Assembly (NCBI GenBank): GCA_033485155.1
Contig: JAWQJJ010000001.1
Span: forward strand, 372,001 to 436,000
Length of the DNA stretch: 64,000 nt
Direction: 5' to 3'
From: Methanomassiliicoccus sp.
Lineage (GTDB): Archaea > Thermoplasmatota > Thermoplasmata > Methanomassiliicoccales > Methanomassiliicoccaceae
Shown here: positions 16,164 to 25,360 of the stretch, one piece after another
Position numbering within the stretch: the stretch's first letter is position 1
Layout of the letters: each line of letters opens with the position of its first letter
Program-made: the position numbers and the translations under genes
Notes under the pieces: generated by a model
What the model was told of the DNA's origin: nothing
Seen by the model: the letters and a program-made list of their open reading frames with translations, nothing else
The model's database searches: none

Positions 16164-16328
16164 TTAGATGCTCTCCCTTCTGAGCTCGGGCGGGAGGGCC
16201 TTGCACCGCGCTTCGTACCAGTCCTCGAAGATAGGTACGGGGTCCGCTGTGAGCCTGGCCCTCTGGCCACGCTCGAAGGCTTCCAACATCAGTCGCTTGA
16301 TCATGTCCGCTTCGCTCTTTGATCTCAT
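16164..16328 (-). CDS. Small (54-residue) hypothetical protein with strong expression signals
   Basis: This minus-strand frame encodes a charged, helical 54-residue protein (MRSKSEADMIKRLMLEAFERG...). ATG 16328 is preceded 8 nt upstream by a full GGGGAGGT ribosome site, and a TATA-like ATCTATATAC lies near 16363-16372. ATG 16346 would add six residues but falls upstream of the ribosome site. I do not recognise the family. The flanking gaps (15956-16163 and 16329-16686) show only promoter-like AT-rich sequence for this gene and the kinase downstream. Confidence 0.6.
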   Translation of the reverse strand: MRSKSEADMIKRLMLEAFERGQRARLTADPVPIFEDWYEARCKALPPELRRESI

Positions 16329-16686
16329 ACTATGGGACCTCCCCATGGTCGCGTCTTCTAAAATGTATATAGATTATTGAATATAAATTACTATAGATAT
16401 TATTGTAGGTTCCATAGAAATTCACACGATTGCCACCGGCAGTCTCGTTTTAACGGACGCCCAAGTTGCTTGCATGGCCACCAGTCCACTTGTCCGATTG
16501 GATTGCCGTTGCAATATTATCAATGAAAATATATACTGACAATTATTTTATATCTTGATTGTATGGTTTCATTCTTCTAGCCAACTAGATGGCTCTCGCA
16601 AACGGTCATCCCTACGAACATACCGATAAAGCGTTAGGGATCGTTCCCAGAGACTTCACCCGACATTGCACCGCGGTAGGTTTGAC

Positions 16687-19284
16687 ATGAAACTATTGCA
16701 GAAGACCATTGCTGTCATCGTCATATCGGTCATCGTGATGATCCTGCTCGATGTAGTGGCCTTGAACTATTTCATCGGCGAGGATGTCCGCAAGACCGAA
16801 ACTAGAGAGGCCAGCAATCTGCTGAATCGGGTGAATACGGCGATGGTCAGCGAAGTGAACTCGTTGGGCGTGGATTGCTTCAACTGGGCTGCCTGGAACG
16901 ATACGTATGCCTTCGTCCAGGACCCCAACCAGGGTTACATCGATGCCAACTTCAACGCCGCTGGGCTAGCGACCATCAATCATACCATCGTCCTAATAAT
17001 CAATGAAACAGGCACGGATGTCTTACATATTCATTACGATACGAATAATAGGACCCAGGATCAGTTCCCTTCTGGCGATCTTACGTTCCTGATGAACGAC
17101 GGGGTCCTTCAGGACCATACTATCTCGAGGAAGATCACGGGAATAATCAATCTCCCATCCGGCCCTTATTTGATCTCATCATGCGCTATCGTGAATTCTG
17201 ATGCCACTGGGCCTGTCATGGGTTCGATCATTTTCGGCAATAGAATCGATGCGGCGATGCTTGGTAAGATTTCTTCGGCCAGTGGAGCACCGGTATCTAT
17301 AATCAGCATCAACGGCTCGATCGGAACCACCGAGCAAGCGGCAGCCCGAGATCACCTCATGAGGTCATCGTCCGTGTATATAGCGGACGTCAATTCCAGC
17401 ATAGCGCTCTGTTACGGCAGTATGAACGACGTCCATGGCCAAACAGGAATACTGATATCGGCCGAACTCCCGAGGGATGCATACGCTCAAGGGATGAGCG
17501 CGTTAACGATGGCATCTGAGGCAACCATCGCCTTTGGTTTCGTGGTCGTGGTCATCGCCCTGATTTCCATGAACAAGGCGGTCGTATCCAGGATAATCGG
17601 GTTGGGAGACGACGTCAGACGGATCGGGAACGGCAACTCCTCTACTCAAAGCATATCGGTCCAAGGTGATGACGAGATCCACTCCCTCTCAGAAGAGATC
17701 AACGGTATGCTCCGGTCCATAGAAAAGAGGACCAAGGACCTGATGGAAAGCGAAGGGCGATACAAGTCAGTGATGGAGCAGTCGGTTGGGGCGATAATAA
17801 TCATCGATCCGGAGACCAACTCATTGATCGAAGCGAACAACGCTTTCTTCAAGCTGTTCGGTTACAACAAGGAGGATATACCGAAGCTGACGCTCGATCT
17901 GATAAATCCTGCCAACAGGTCAAAAATGGCGGCAATTTTACAATGCATCAATGAGAACGGTTCCGTGGTCGGGGCGGAACTGTCCCTCCAGCATCAGAAC
18001 GGCAATACCATCGATGTCGAGCTCTATGGAAGCTACATCGAATATAAGGGAAAAAAGGTCTACTGCATAACCGGGTGGGATGTCACCGAGCGGAATCAGG
18101 TGGAAGCGGCCAAGGATCGCATGGAGAAGCTCGAATCGGTAGGAAAATTGGCCGGAGGCATAGCTCACGATTTTAACAATCTGCTGACAGGGATCATGGG
18201 CAACATATCCTTATTGAAGGAGCAACTGGGTTCCGTGTCGCGTGCCTGCGACCGCCTGGAGGATACGGAGATCGCCGCTCTCAGAGCCAGGGAGATCGCT
18301 CAGGAACTCCTATCATTGTCCAGGGGCGGAGAGCCGATAAAGCAACCGGTCAACGTCCAAGAGATACTGCGGACCTGTGCTCATTTCTCATTTCAGGGGA
18401 CCAAGGTGAAATATGAGTTTCACTTCCCCGACGATCTATCGTCAATAAATGCTGATCCGGGCCAGATAAGTCGGGTATTCTTCAACCTCTTCATCAATGC
18501 CAAGGATGCCATGCCCGATGGCGGAAGCGTGGAGGTATCGGCCACCAATTTTATTCTTGATCACTCGGGCATCAATTCTTTGTCTCCCGGAAAGTACGTA
18601 TCGATTACGGTCAAGGATTCGGGGCCGGGCATTCCAATCGACGTGCTTCCGAAGATCTTCGAACCATACTTCACCACCAAGAAGACCGGTGCGGGCATGG
18701 GTCTGTATGTTGTCTTTGCCACCATCAAGAGGCATGGGGGAGCCATTGTGGTCGAATCGACCGTGGGTAAGGGAACGGCCTTCCATGTTTATCTGCCAGC
18801 ATCTGGTACCATTCCGGCCAAGGCCCCCGAAAGGTTGCCGGTACCAAAGAGCATCCACAGCCAGAATGGCGCCAGAGTATTGATCATGGACGATCAGGAC
18901 GCAATACTGGACGTGACCAGCGACATCCTTCACGAACTGGGCTATGAAGTAGGAATGGCTCGGGACGGTAACGAAGCACTGCAGCAGTATCGTAAATCGA
19001 TGGATGAGGGAAGGAAATATGACCTGGTCATCATGGACCTCACGATACCTCAGGGCATGGGAGGGAAGGAGGCGGTCAAGAGGCTCTTGGAGATCGATCC
19101 CAAGGCCAAAGCGGTCGTATCCTCGGGGTATTCTGAAGATCCCATCATGGCGAACTACAAGGCTTACGGGTTCGTCGGTGTATTGCCCAAACCATTTCAA
19201 ATGAACGACCTGGCGAATGAAGTGCAGAAGGCGTGCCAGTATCGTCAAGCCGGTGAAGATGGTGCAGAACAAAGCGCCATCTGA
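16687..19284 (+). CDS. Membrane hybrid sensor histidine kinase (CHASE4-HAMP-PAS-HisKA-HATPase-REC)
   Basis: 865 residues from ATG 16687. A membrane helix (residues ~6-27) is followed by an extracytoplasmic CHASE4-like domain to ~270 (FNWAAWNDTYAFVQ signature), a second helix at ~275-295, HAMP, and PAS from ~353. HisKA has the phospho-His near 494 (GGIAHDFNNLLTG). The HATPase has ILRTC..., FFNLFINAKDAM and GAGMGLYVV. A C-terminal receiver holds the acceptor Asp near 784 (VIMDLT). The ligand is unknown, and no DNA-binding response regulator is nearby. ATG 16666, 21 nt further up, is the alternative start. Confidence 0.9.
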   Translation: MKLLQKTIAVIVISVIVMILLDVVALNYFIGEDVRKTETREASNLLNRVNTAMVSEVNSLGVDCFNWAAWNDTYAFVQDPNQGYIDANFNAAGLATINHTIVLIINETGTDVLHIHYDTNNRTQDQFPSGDLTFLMNDGVLQDHTISRKITGIINLPSGPYLISSCAIVNSDATGPVMGSIIFGNRIDAAMLGKISSASGAPVSIISINGSIGTTEQAAARDHLMRSSSVYIADVNSSIALCYGSMNDVHGQTGILISAELPRDAYAQGMSALTMASEATIAFGFVVVVIALISMNKAVVSRIIGLGDDVRRIGNGNSSTQSISVQGDDEIHSLSEEINGMLRSIEKRTKDLMESEGRYKSVMEQSVGAIIIIDPETNSLIEANNAFFKLFGYNKEDIPKLTLDLINPANRSKMAAILQCINENGSVVGAELSLQHQNGNTIDVELYGSYIEYKGKKVYCITGWDVTERNQVEAAKDRMEKLESVGKLAGGIAHDFNNLLTGIMGNISLLKEQLGSVSRACDRLEDTEIAALRAREIAQELLSLSRGGEPIKQPVNVQEILRTCAHFSFQGTKVKYEFHFPDDLSSINADPGQISRVFFNLFINAKDAMPDGGSVEVSATNFILDHSGINSLSPGKYVSITVKDSGPGIPIDVLPKIFEPYFTTKKTGAGMGLYVVFATIKRHGGAIVVESTVGKGTAFHVYLPASGTIPAKAPERLPVPKSIHSQNGARVLIMDDQDAILDVTSDILHELGYEVGMARDGNEALQQYRKSMDEGRKYDLVIMDLTIPQGMGGKEAVKRLLEIDPKAKAVVSSGYSEDPIMANYKAYGFVGVLPKPFQMNDLANEVQKACQYRQAGEDGAEQSAI

Positions 19285-19438
19285 ACTGAGCGGCGAAAAA
19301 AGTGGACAAGGGGGTGGGGGAAGGGACATTTTCGATGGCTGCCCATGCCCAGCCTTGGGCTGAGCGGAGACGCGATCATATCAGAAGAAATTTCTATAAA
19401 GAATATTTAATATATTTAAAAGAGGACTGCTCACCCCT

Positions 19439-20746
19439 ATGGCGATGACAAGTGGCTCGAAAGGTCTTATCATCGATGTTGAGCCTCAACCTACAGACGC
19501 CCGGGATCAGAATAATTGTTTAAGCTCTTACTTCGAGTTCAGGGACGTTGTGGAAGTGGATAAGCTCCAGAAGGTCGTCGATGATTTCTATGAGCTCACG
19601 AATATGGGTATCGCCATAATACGGATGGATGGTCGGATCATAGTTCAGGCAGGATGCCACAAGATCTGTACCCAATTCCATAGGAAGGATCCTCGGTCAC
19701 GGGAAAATTGCATCGAGAGCGAAACCCGTCCCACCTTATACCTGGAGGAGGGAGAAAATTACTGTTATAGGTGCAAGAACCTGATGCGACACGTGGTCAC
19801 GCCACTTTTCATCGATGGACAGCACATTGGAAATATCTTCATAGGACAATTTTTCTTCGACGACGAAGACCCTGACATCAGTCTTTTCGTCGAGCAAGCG
19901 GAAAGGTTCGGCTATAGAAAGGAGGATTATCTGGCAGCTCTGGGGGCCGTTCCCCGGTGGAACAGGGCAAAGGTCGAGGCAGCGACCCGTTTTTGTGCGA
20001 ACCTATCGGCCCTCATCTCTATGCTTTATCTGAACAAGCTCAGCCTGATGAAAGAGAACGCAGAACGGAGGAGGTTCGAAGAGGCCTATAGGCGCGCGAA
20101 TGAGAAGCTGAATTTACTCGGCAACATCACCAGGCACGACATAAACAACCAATTGATCGTGCTCAAAGGCAATCTGGACCTCACCAAGAACCGCGTTACG
20201 GACAATGCGACCCTGGCCCGAATGGACAAGATAGAGAAGGCGGCCAACAATATCTGGGCCCAGATAAACTTCACCAAAGACTATCAAAACCTAGGGACCG
20301 TAGCACCAAGCTGGCAAAATGTAAGTGAGCTGGTAGCAGGAGATAACAAGTTGCTCGATGTCAAAAATATCGAAGTTTGCGAGAGAGGTCGCAATCTGGA
20401 ACTCTTCGCCGACCCGATGCTGGGCAAGGTGTTCTACAATCTCCTTGAGAACAGCGTCAAGTATGGAGGGAAACCCGTCTCAGCCCGGTTTTGTTGTGCT
20501 GATGGTGACAATGGCGATCTCCTCATCACCTATGAGGATGATGGAGAAGGAGTACCTTATGCTGAGAAGGAACGTATATTCGAGCGGGGTTATGGAAAAG
20601 GCACAGGCCTTGGCCTCTTCCTCTCCAAAGAGATACTGGCGATCACTGGCATTTCTCTACGGGAGAATGGGATACCTGGCAAAGGAGCCAGATTCGAGAT
20701 GAGGGTGCCGAAAGGCATGTTCAGGTTCAATCCCGTCGGATCATAA
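19439..20746 (+). CDS. PocR-domain sensor histidine kinase (soluble)
   Basis: 435 residues without membrane helices. Residues ~35-195 form a PocR ligand-binding domain, with Cys at CHKICTQFH, RENC and the CYRCKNLMRHVVTP strand, typical of PF10114. A linker helix leads to a HisKA region with phospho-His in NITRHDINNQL (about residue 232) and a HATPase (VFYNLLENSVKYGG, DDGEGVP, GKGTGLGLFLS). PocR kinases are frequent in methylotrophic methanogens and may sense small C1 or C3 compounds; the ligand here is not known. A TATA-like stretch lies near 19397-19420. Confidence 0.88.
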   Translation: MAMTSGSKGLIIDVEPQPTDARDQNNCLSSYFEFRDVVEVDKLQKVVDDFYELTNMGIAIIRMDGRIIVQAGCHKICTQFHRKDPRSRENCIESETRPTLYLEEGENYCYRCKNLMRHVVTPLFIDGQHIGNIFIGQFFFDDEDPDISLFVEQAERFGYRKEDYLAALGAVPRWNRAKVEAATRFCANLSALISMLYLNKLSLMKENAERRRFEEAYRRANEKLNLLGNITRHDINNQLIVLKGNLDLTKNRVTDNATLARMDKIEKAANNIWAQINFTKDYQNLGTVAPSWQNVSELVAGDNKLLDVKNIEVCERGRNLELFADPMLGKVFYNLLENSVKYGGKPVSARFCCADGDNGDLLITYEDDGEGVPYAEKERIFERGYGKGTGLGLFLSKEILAITGISLRENGIPGKGARFEMRVPKGMFRFNPVGS

Positions 20747-20856
20747 GATCCAGATCAACTGCATTTCCCAAGCGCTATCTATCTGAATAATCAGATTTGC
20801 TCCTCAGGAGTGCAAGTTCAAATAGAACACTATTGTATTTTCAAATTAGGATAAAA

Positions 20857-21324
20857 ATGACCAATCTGCATCTGTCAAAGATTGAAGCGTCCGATTTCAT
20901 AAATCCAGTATATGTGGATATCGCAGTGAAGATCAACAAGGGAAAATTGGCCGAGAAAGGGCCGAACATCGATAAGATGTACAGCCTGATGATTCAGACA
21001 CTTGACAATGCACTCTCCGATGAGTTTTGGATGAAGAAGGAGCTCGGCGCTTTCCGGGACGTAGTGGACGCCTTCCCTGACGCGTACAATATGATTGAAG
21101 AGTGTTTTTTCGAAGAATATTCGAATACCAACAGGAACAGGGAGGTCTGTACCATCATCAACGATTATGTCAGGGATTACCTGATCGGCATGACAAAAAT
21201 TGTCTCGGCACATCCGGATGCGGAGGATGAGGAGGCAATAATGAACGAGGCAAAGCAGTTGGCTATGGATCTCAAGCACGAACTATACCTGGGATTGGGC
21301 ATTCGTTTTGATGAATGGCAGTGA
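20857..21324 (+). CDS. Hypothetical helical protein downstream of the sensor kinase
   Basis: 155 residues, predicted mostly helical, acidic, with no membrane segment and no motif I recognise. ATG 20857 follows AGGATAAAA, a modest ribosome site, and removes 20 AT-rich codons that look non-coding. It lies 110 nt after the PocR kinase on the same strand and shares the lower GC of the kinase genes, so it may be an output or accessory partner; that is speculation from position only. Confidence 0.6.
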   Translation: MTNLHLSKIEASDFINPVYVDIAVKINKGKLAEKGPNIDKMYSLMIQTLDNALSDEFWMKKELGAFRDVVDAFPDAYNMIEECFFEEYSNTNRNREVCTIINDYVRDYLIGMTKIVSAHPDAEDEEAIMNEAKQLAMDLKHELYLGLGIRFDEWQ

Positions 21325-21528
21325 ACCCCTCGTTCCCTGATAGTGGCCGGTAATGTCCTGATGTTCGTAGCTTCGATAAAGGCCATGGGATCACGGGATC
21401 ACTTGCTCGTCAGAAGCAGACGACGACCCCACGCGCCCCGCTTGCTACCCTCAACCCTTCGCCAGCGTTACCTTCTTGGAATATCCTTATATCGCACGTT
21501 GTGCTTAGGCAAAAACCGGGGTTGGACC

Positions 21529-21705
21529 ATGACCAAGAGCAATGAGGACCTCATACGCGAGATCAACGAGCTTCGGAACGAGATGAAGCAGATGAAGGAG
21601 GTCCTCAACGTATTGTTCTCTTTGGTCGTCGAGGCCGACGAAGGCGACGATGACGAGATCGAGTACCCCACTTTCGTCCAGGATATCCCCCGGATCAATA
21701 ACTAA
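21529..21705 (+). CDS. Small acidic coiled-coil protein
   Basis: 58 residues: a heptad-like helix (LIREINELRNEMKQMKEVLNVLFSLVVEA) and an acidic, Pro-containing tail (EGDDDEIEYPTF). ATG 21529 is about 42 nt after a TATA-like CTTATATCG (21488-21496). It is probably cotranscribed with the ThiI-like gene 41 nt downstream. Unknown function. The longer frame upstream of 21529 looks non-coding. Confidence 0.55.
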   Translation: MTKSNEDLIREINELRNEMKQMKEVLNVLFSLVVEADEGDDDEIEYPTFVQDIPRINN

Positions 21706-21746
21706 GCAGCTCCGAGTGCATTTCTCATGACCAGGGGTGACGGAAG

Positions 21747-22394
21747 ATGAAGGCAGTATGTCTGCTGTCGGGGGGCATCGACTCCCCAGTGGCAGCATAT
21801 GTGATGGAACGCAACGGCGCGGACATCGCCCTCCTGCATATGGACAATCGCCCGTATGCCGACTGCTCGGCCGTCAACAAGGCTCTGAGCCTGGCGTCCC
21901 GTTTGGAGGAGGCGATGGGCAAACCCATCGATCTTTATGTCGCTCCCCACGGTGTCAACCAACTGCTCATCCATGAACGCTGTCAGCACAATCTGCAGTG
22001 CGTGCTGTGCAAGCGCACAATGCTCAAGACTGCGAGGAACCTGGCCCGTCGCCTGGGAGCCGATGCGGTGGTGACCGGCGAATCGCTGGGCCAGGTGGCG
22101 TCGCAGACCCTGTACAACATAGTCTCGGAGCAGTCCGGACTGGAGTTCCCGGTGGTCCGTCCCCTCATCGGGCTGGACAAGCTGGAGATCGAGGCCATTG
22201 CCAAGCGCATAGGGACCTACGAGATCTCGATCCAGAAGGGCTCCCCGTGCACCATCGTCCCCCACCGCCCGGCCACCATGGCCACGCCCGAGCTGATGGT
22301 GGCGCAGGAGAAGCGGCTGGATATCGAGAGGATCGCCCTGCACGCGGCGGACGAAGCGTTCGTGGTCAGAAGACCGAGCAGCTCTCCAACCTAG
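21747..22394 (+). CDS. ThiI-type PP-loop ATPase domain protein (stand-alone, no THUMP domain)
   Basis: 215 residues. The ATP-pyrophosphatase loop SGGIDSPVAAY (residues ~8-18) is that of ThiI, which adenylates uridine-8 of tRNA for 4-thiouridine formation. ThiI proteins carry an N-terminal ferredoxin-like and THUMP RNA-binding region; here only the PP-loop part is present, as in several archaeal versions. Conserved cysteines (CQHNLQCVLCKRTM and SPCTIVP) may hold an Fe-S cluster or act in sulfur transfer. Activity on tRNA is inferred. Its 3' end overlaps the convergent gene by 29 nt. Confidence 0.8.
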   Translation: MKAVCLLSGGIDSPVAAYVMERNGADIALLHMDNRPYADCSAVNKALSLASRLEEAMGKPIDLYVAPHGVNQLLIHERCQHNLQCVLCKRTMLKTARNLARRLGADAVVTGESLGQVASQTLYNIVSEQSGLEFPVVRPLIGLDKLEIEAIAKRIGTYEISIQKGSPCTIVPHRPATMATPELMVAQEKRLDIERIALHAADEAFVVRRPSSSPT

Positions 22395-22617
22395 ACTGGT
22401 CCAGCATATCAGGGGTGACCCGGTTGATGTATCGTGCCTGTACCCTCGAGATGTAGAGGATGTTGTTGCCGACCTTCACCTTGAGGTCCGTCTCCTTCGG
22501 CGCCTTGACCGAGATGGGCACGATGACTGGTCCTGAGCAAGAGGTGGAGACCCGATAGTCCCGCTTGTTCTTCTGGATAAAATCAACAACCTCCTGATCG
22601 ACCGATATGCTCTGCAT
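22366..22617 (-). CDS. Conserved small hypothetical protein (83 residues)
   Basis: An all-beta-looking 83-residue protein with a central TSCSGPVIVPISVKAPKETDL stretch and ILYISRVQARYINRV near the C-terminus. I recall similar small archaeal proteins but no assigned role. It is divergent from nob1 with a 70-nt shared promoter region, and its 3' end overlaps the ThiI-like gene by 29 nt. The only other cysteine is near the C-terminus (SCSVF). Confidence 0.65.
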   Translation of the reverse strand: MQSISVDQEVVDFIQKNKRDYRVSTSCSGPVIVPISVKAPKETDLKVKVGNNILYISRVQARYINRVTPDMLDQSRLESCSVF

Positions 22618-22687
22618 GGGTGAGCATTAAGGGCTTGATATTTAGCGGTTGCGAAGTTATTTCCCATTGACCTGTGATGCCCTTTTC

Positions 22688-23152
22688 GTGAGATTTGTCC
22701 TTGACACATCGGCGTTGTTCTCGATGCAGGATATCCCCCCTGGCGAGGCGTACGTGACTCCTGGGGTCATCGCCGAATTGAGAAAGTACAAGGACCCTCG
22801 ATTGACGTTCTGGGAGGATATGCTGAGGGTCACGTCGCCATCTCCCCAGGCGGCGGAGGCGGTCCGCAAGGCAGCAGTGCGCACCGGGGACGACGCCAGG
22901 TTGTCGCCCACCGATCTCGAGGTCCTCGCCCTCGCCATGGACTTGAAGGCCGAGCTGCTGACCGACGACTACTCGATACAGAACCTGGCCCGAGTCATGG
23001 GCATCAGGTTCCGTGGCGTGGGGATGAAAGAAATAAAGGAAGTGGTGCACTGGAAGTACCGATGCACCGGTTGTCGCAGAGAGTGGGATGAGAACCATCC
23101 CGACTGCCCCATCTGCGGAAGCCCGCTGCGCTCCTCCCGATCACGGAAATGA
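22688..23152 (+). CDS. nob1: rRNA endonuclease Nob1 (PIN domain plus zinc ribbon)
   Basis: 154 residues from GTG 22688. The PIN domain has the acidic residues in RFVLDTSAL, the E of PGVIAELRKY and the D of LLTDDYSIQNLA. A C-terminal zinc ribbon (CTGCRREW...CPICG) completes the Nob1 form. Nob1 cuts the 3' end of 16S rRNA during small-subunit maturation. The GTG start is chosen because homologues begin directly at the first PIN strand; the longer TTG frame from 22649 adds unrelated residues. The gene is divergent from a small conserved gene and overlaps the convergent lipid reductase by 12 nt. Confidence 0.92.
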   Translation: MRFVLDTSALFSMQDIPPGEAYVTPGVIAELRKYKDPRLTFWEDMLRVTSPSPQAAEAVRKAAVRTGDDARLSPTDLEVLALAMDLKAELLTDDYSIQNLARVMGIRFRGVGMKEIKEVVHWKYRCTGCRREWDENHPDCPICGSPLRSSRSRK

Positions 23153-24226
23153 AGGCCGGCAGCGGAGGATGTTGCCCATCCGCCGCTCCCCGAGGAAGCG
23201 CATGGAGAACTCGAGACGGCGAGGGCCGCCGAAGAACAGGGACGCCAGCATCTTGGTGTGCACTGCGGTGCGCAGGGGCTTGTACACCTGCCGCTTCCAG
23301 CTCTCCTCGTACCGTGTGAGGGGCGTGCCGTCGCGCAGATGATCGGCGATGCTCCGGCCGGCGATGCGGCCACATATCATGGCGATGGGGATGCCTCCAC
23401 CGTTTACCGCCATCACATGGCCGGCGGCGTCCCCGACCAGGAGGCCGGACGCGGTGCAGGTCTGTCTGAGCGGCCCGTTGGACGGCACGTACTTGCCGAA
23501 AGGCCGCCCTTTGACCTCTAGATGCCTCTGCTCCAGGAACTCCTGGAAATAATCGCCCACCCGGCCGCCGGAGAACCGCGGAGCCACGCCCACCCCCACG
23601 TTCGCGCCGTGCTTCTTTGGAAGCACCCAGGCGTAGGCGCCGGGGGCAAGGCCGCCGAAATGCATCTCCATGACCGGCTCGAAGTCCCCGATTGCCTGAG
23701 AGGTCACCGCCGGATACAGGTCGGCGTTCCTCGGGAGCCCCAGGCCCATGGCCACCTTGGAGATCGGGCCGTCGGCACCGACCACCACCCGGGCGCGGTA
23801 TGTCTCGTCTCTGGTGCTGACCTCGCCCTCCTTGACCGAGGTGACCTGGCTGGCAGTCTTGATGACTGCCCCGGCCTTCACCGCCTTAGATGCCAGGTAC
23901 TTGTCGAAGCGGTCCCGATCGGTGGTGTATCCTCGGAAGGGCACATCGAAGAAGTGCCCGGTGGGGGACACGATGCGGAACAGGTCCATCTCCCGAGAGA
24001 TGTACTCCTGGGGGATGTCGAATACCGGGTCGAGGTCCTCTGCCCGGGGGAAGGAGTCCTTGATCTCCTCCACCATAGGCATGAACTCACCGCATGCCAC
24101 CGGCTCCCCCACGACCTTTTTGCGTTCGAGAACCAGCACCCGTGCTCCGCCCAGGGCGGCATGCTCGGCGGTGCTCGATCCGGCAGGTCCGGAGCCGACG
24201 ATGACTACGTCGAAGTCGGTATTCAT
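23141..24226 (-). CDS. Digeranylgeranylglycerophospholipid reductase (geranylgeranyl reductase family)
   Basis: 361 residues with an N-terminal FAD motif (GSGPAGSSTAEHA), CGEFMP substrate region, a VGADGP motif and GDAAGHVMAVNGGGIPIAM, typical of archaeal geranylgeranyl reductases that saturate ether-lipid isoprenoid chains using a low-potential donor such as ferredoxin. Its ATG overlaps the stop of the polyprenyl synthase by 1 nt (TGATG), so the two are coupled in lipid synthesis. Other family members reduce other isoprenoids; the lipid role is the best fit by context. Confidence 0.9.
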   Translation of the reverse strand: MNTDFDVVIVGSGPAGSSTAEHAALGGARVLVLERKKVVGEPVACGEFMPMVEEIKDSFPRAEDLDPVFDIPQEYISREMDLFRIVSPTGHFFDVPFRGYTTDRDRFDKYLASKAVKAGAVIKTASQVTSVKEGEVSTRDETYRARVVVGADGPISKVAMGLGLPRNADLYPAVTSQAIGDFEPVMEMHFGGLAPGAYAWVLPKKHGANVGVGVAPRFSGGRVGDYFQEFLEQRHLEVKGRPFGKYVPSNGPLRQTCTASGLLVGDAAGHVMAVNGGGIPIAMICGRIAGRSIADHLRDGTPLTRYEESWKRQVYKPLRTAVHTKMLASLFFGGPRRLEFSMRFLGERRMGNILRCRPSFP

Positions 24227-25197
24227 CAGTAGGTCCGCTCCAGGACCGTCCCGGCGAGGGCGACCAGCGAGTCACGGTATGTCGAGGGCGGCAGGTCCTT
24301 GAGCGCGTCGAGGGCGGCGTCCCTGAGCCTGATGGCATGGTCCCTGGCCCTGTCCAGGGCATCGGTTGCCCGCACAAGGGCCAGAACCTCATCGATCTCC
24401 TCTTCGGTCTTGTGATCCTTCTTGAATACCTCGGCGATGCGGTCCGAGCCCGGATAATGGCCCTGCATGGCTATCATCAGGGGGAGGTTGGCCTTGCTGT
24501 CCAGTACATCCATGCCCAGTGGCTTGCCTAGGGCGTTGGGCTTACCAATGATGTCCAGGATGTCGTCGACGATCTGGAAGGCATAGCCGATATTGAGGCC
24601 GTAGCGCCCCAGGGCCTCGATCTGGCTGGACGATCCCTCGCCGATGTAGGCGCCGACTCTGGCGCTGGCCTCGATGGGGCGGGCGGTCTTGCCCCCGATG
24701 ATGCTCATGTAGGTCTCCAGGGGGGTCTCCGTGCGGTGCTCGACTTCGATCTGCAGGATCTCGCTCTCGGCCATGGCCGAGCAGGACTCGGCGACGATCT
24801 CCACGACCTCCTGGGTCTCCATGGCCCCGCCCAGGCGGAAGCCCTGCACGAACAGAAAGTCGCCGGTGATCAGCGCCCTCTGCAGGCCGTACTTACGGTA
24901 TGCGGCGATATTCCCCCGGCGGGTGTCGGCGCCATCGTTGATGTCGTCATGCACTAGGGTGGCCGAATGGATGAGTTCGAAGGCGGCGGCGAGCTGGATG
25001 ATCTTCTGTCGTTCCTTTCCGCCCACGCAGTAGAACGAAAGAAGGGCGATTCCCGGCCTCATCCGCTTGCCCCCCGAGTTGATCACATGCATCGCTATCT
25101 CGGTCAAAAGGGGCTGTCGGGATTGGACGCTGTTCCTGATCTCCGCTTCCACCAGGCGGAGTTCCTCAGCTACAGAAGCGTCCCAGCTTGCTACCAT
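24226..25197 (-). CDS. idsA: Trans-polyprenyl diphosphate synthase (GGPP-type)
   Basis: 323 residues with both aspartate-rich motifs of trans-isoprenyl synthases: VHDDINDGADTRRG (about residue 85) and FQIVDDILDIIG. It makes the prenyl chains for archaeal lipids, coupled with the reductase downstream. The fifth and fourth residues before the first motif are Ala and Thr rather than aromatic, so products of C20 or longer are expected; exact length cannot be read from sequence. ATG 25197 gives the standard N-terminus. Confidence 0.92.
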   Translation of the reverse strand: MVASWDASVAEELRLVEAEIRNSVQSRQPLLTEIAMHVINSGGKRMRPGIALLSFYCVGGKERQKIIQLAAAFELIHSATLVHDDINDGADTRRGNIAAYRKYGLQRALITGDFLFVQGFRLGGAMETQEVVEIVAESCSAMAESEILQIEVEHRTETPLETYMSIIGGKTARPIEASARVGAYIGEGSSSQIEALGRYGLNIGYAFQIVDDILDIIGKPNALGKPLGMDVLDSKANLPLMIAMQGHYPGSDRIAEVFKKDHKTEEEIDEVLALVRATDALDRARDHAIRLRDAALDALKDLPPSTYRDSLVALAGTVLERTY

Positions 25198-25360
25198 GGG
25201 GCGTGATAATACTGAGGGATTACTTAACGCTTATCGGGCCCTTCAGCCCCTGTCGGGAATGGTTCCACCGAAGTGAATAAAAATCGGCCTCCGGCCTCCG
25301 GTCACGCCCCCAACGGCCATGCGGCAACCTTTATGACCGCAGCGTTCCGAACTCAACTGC

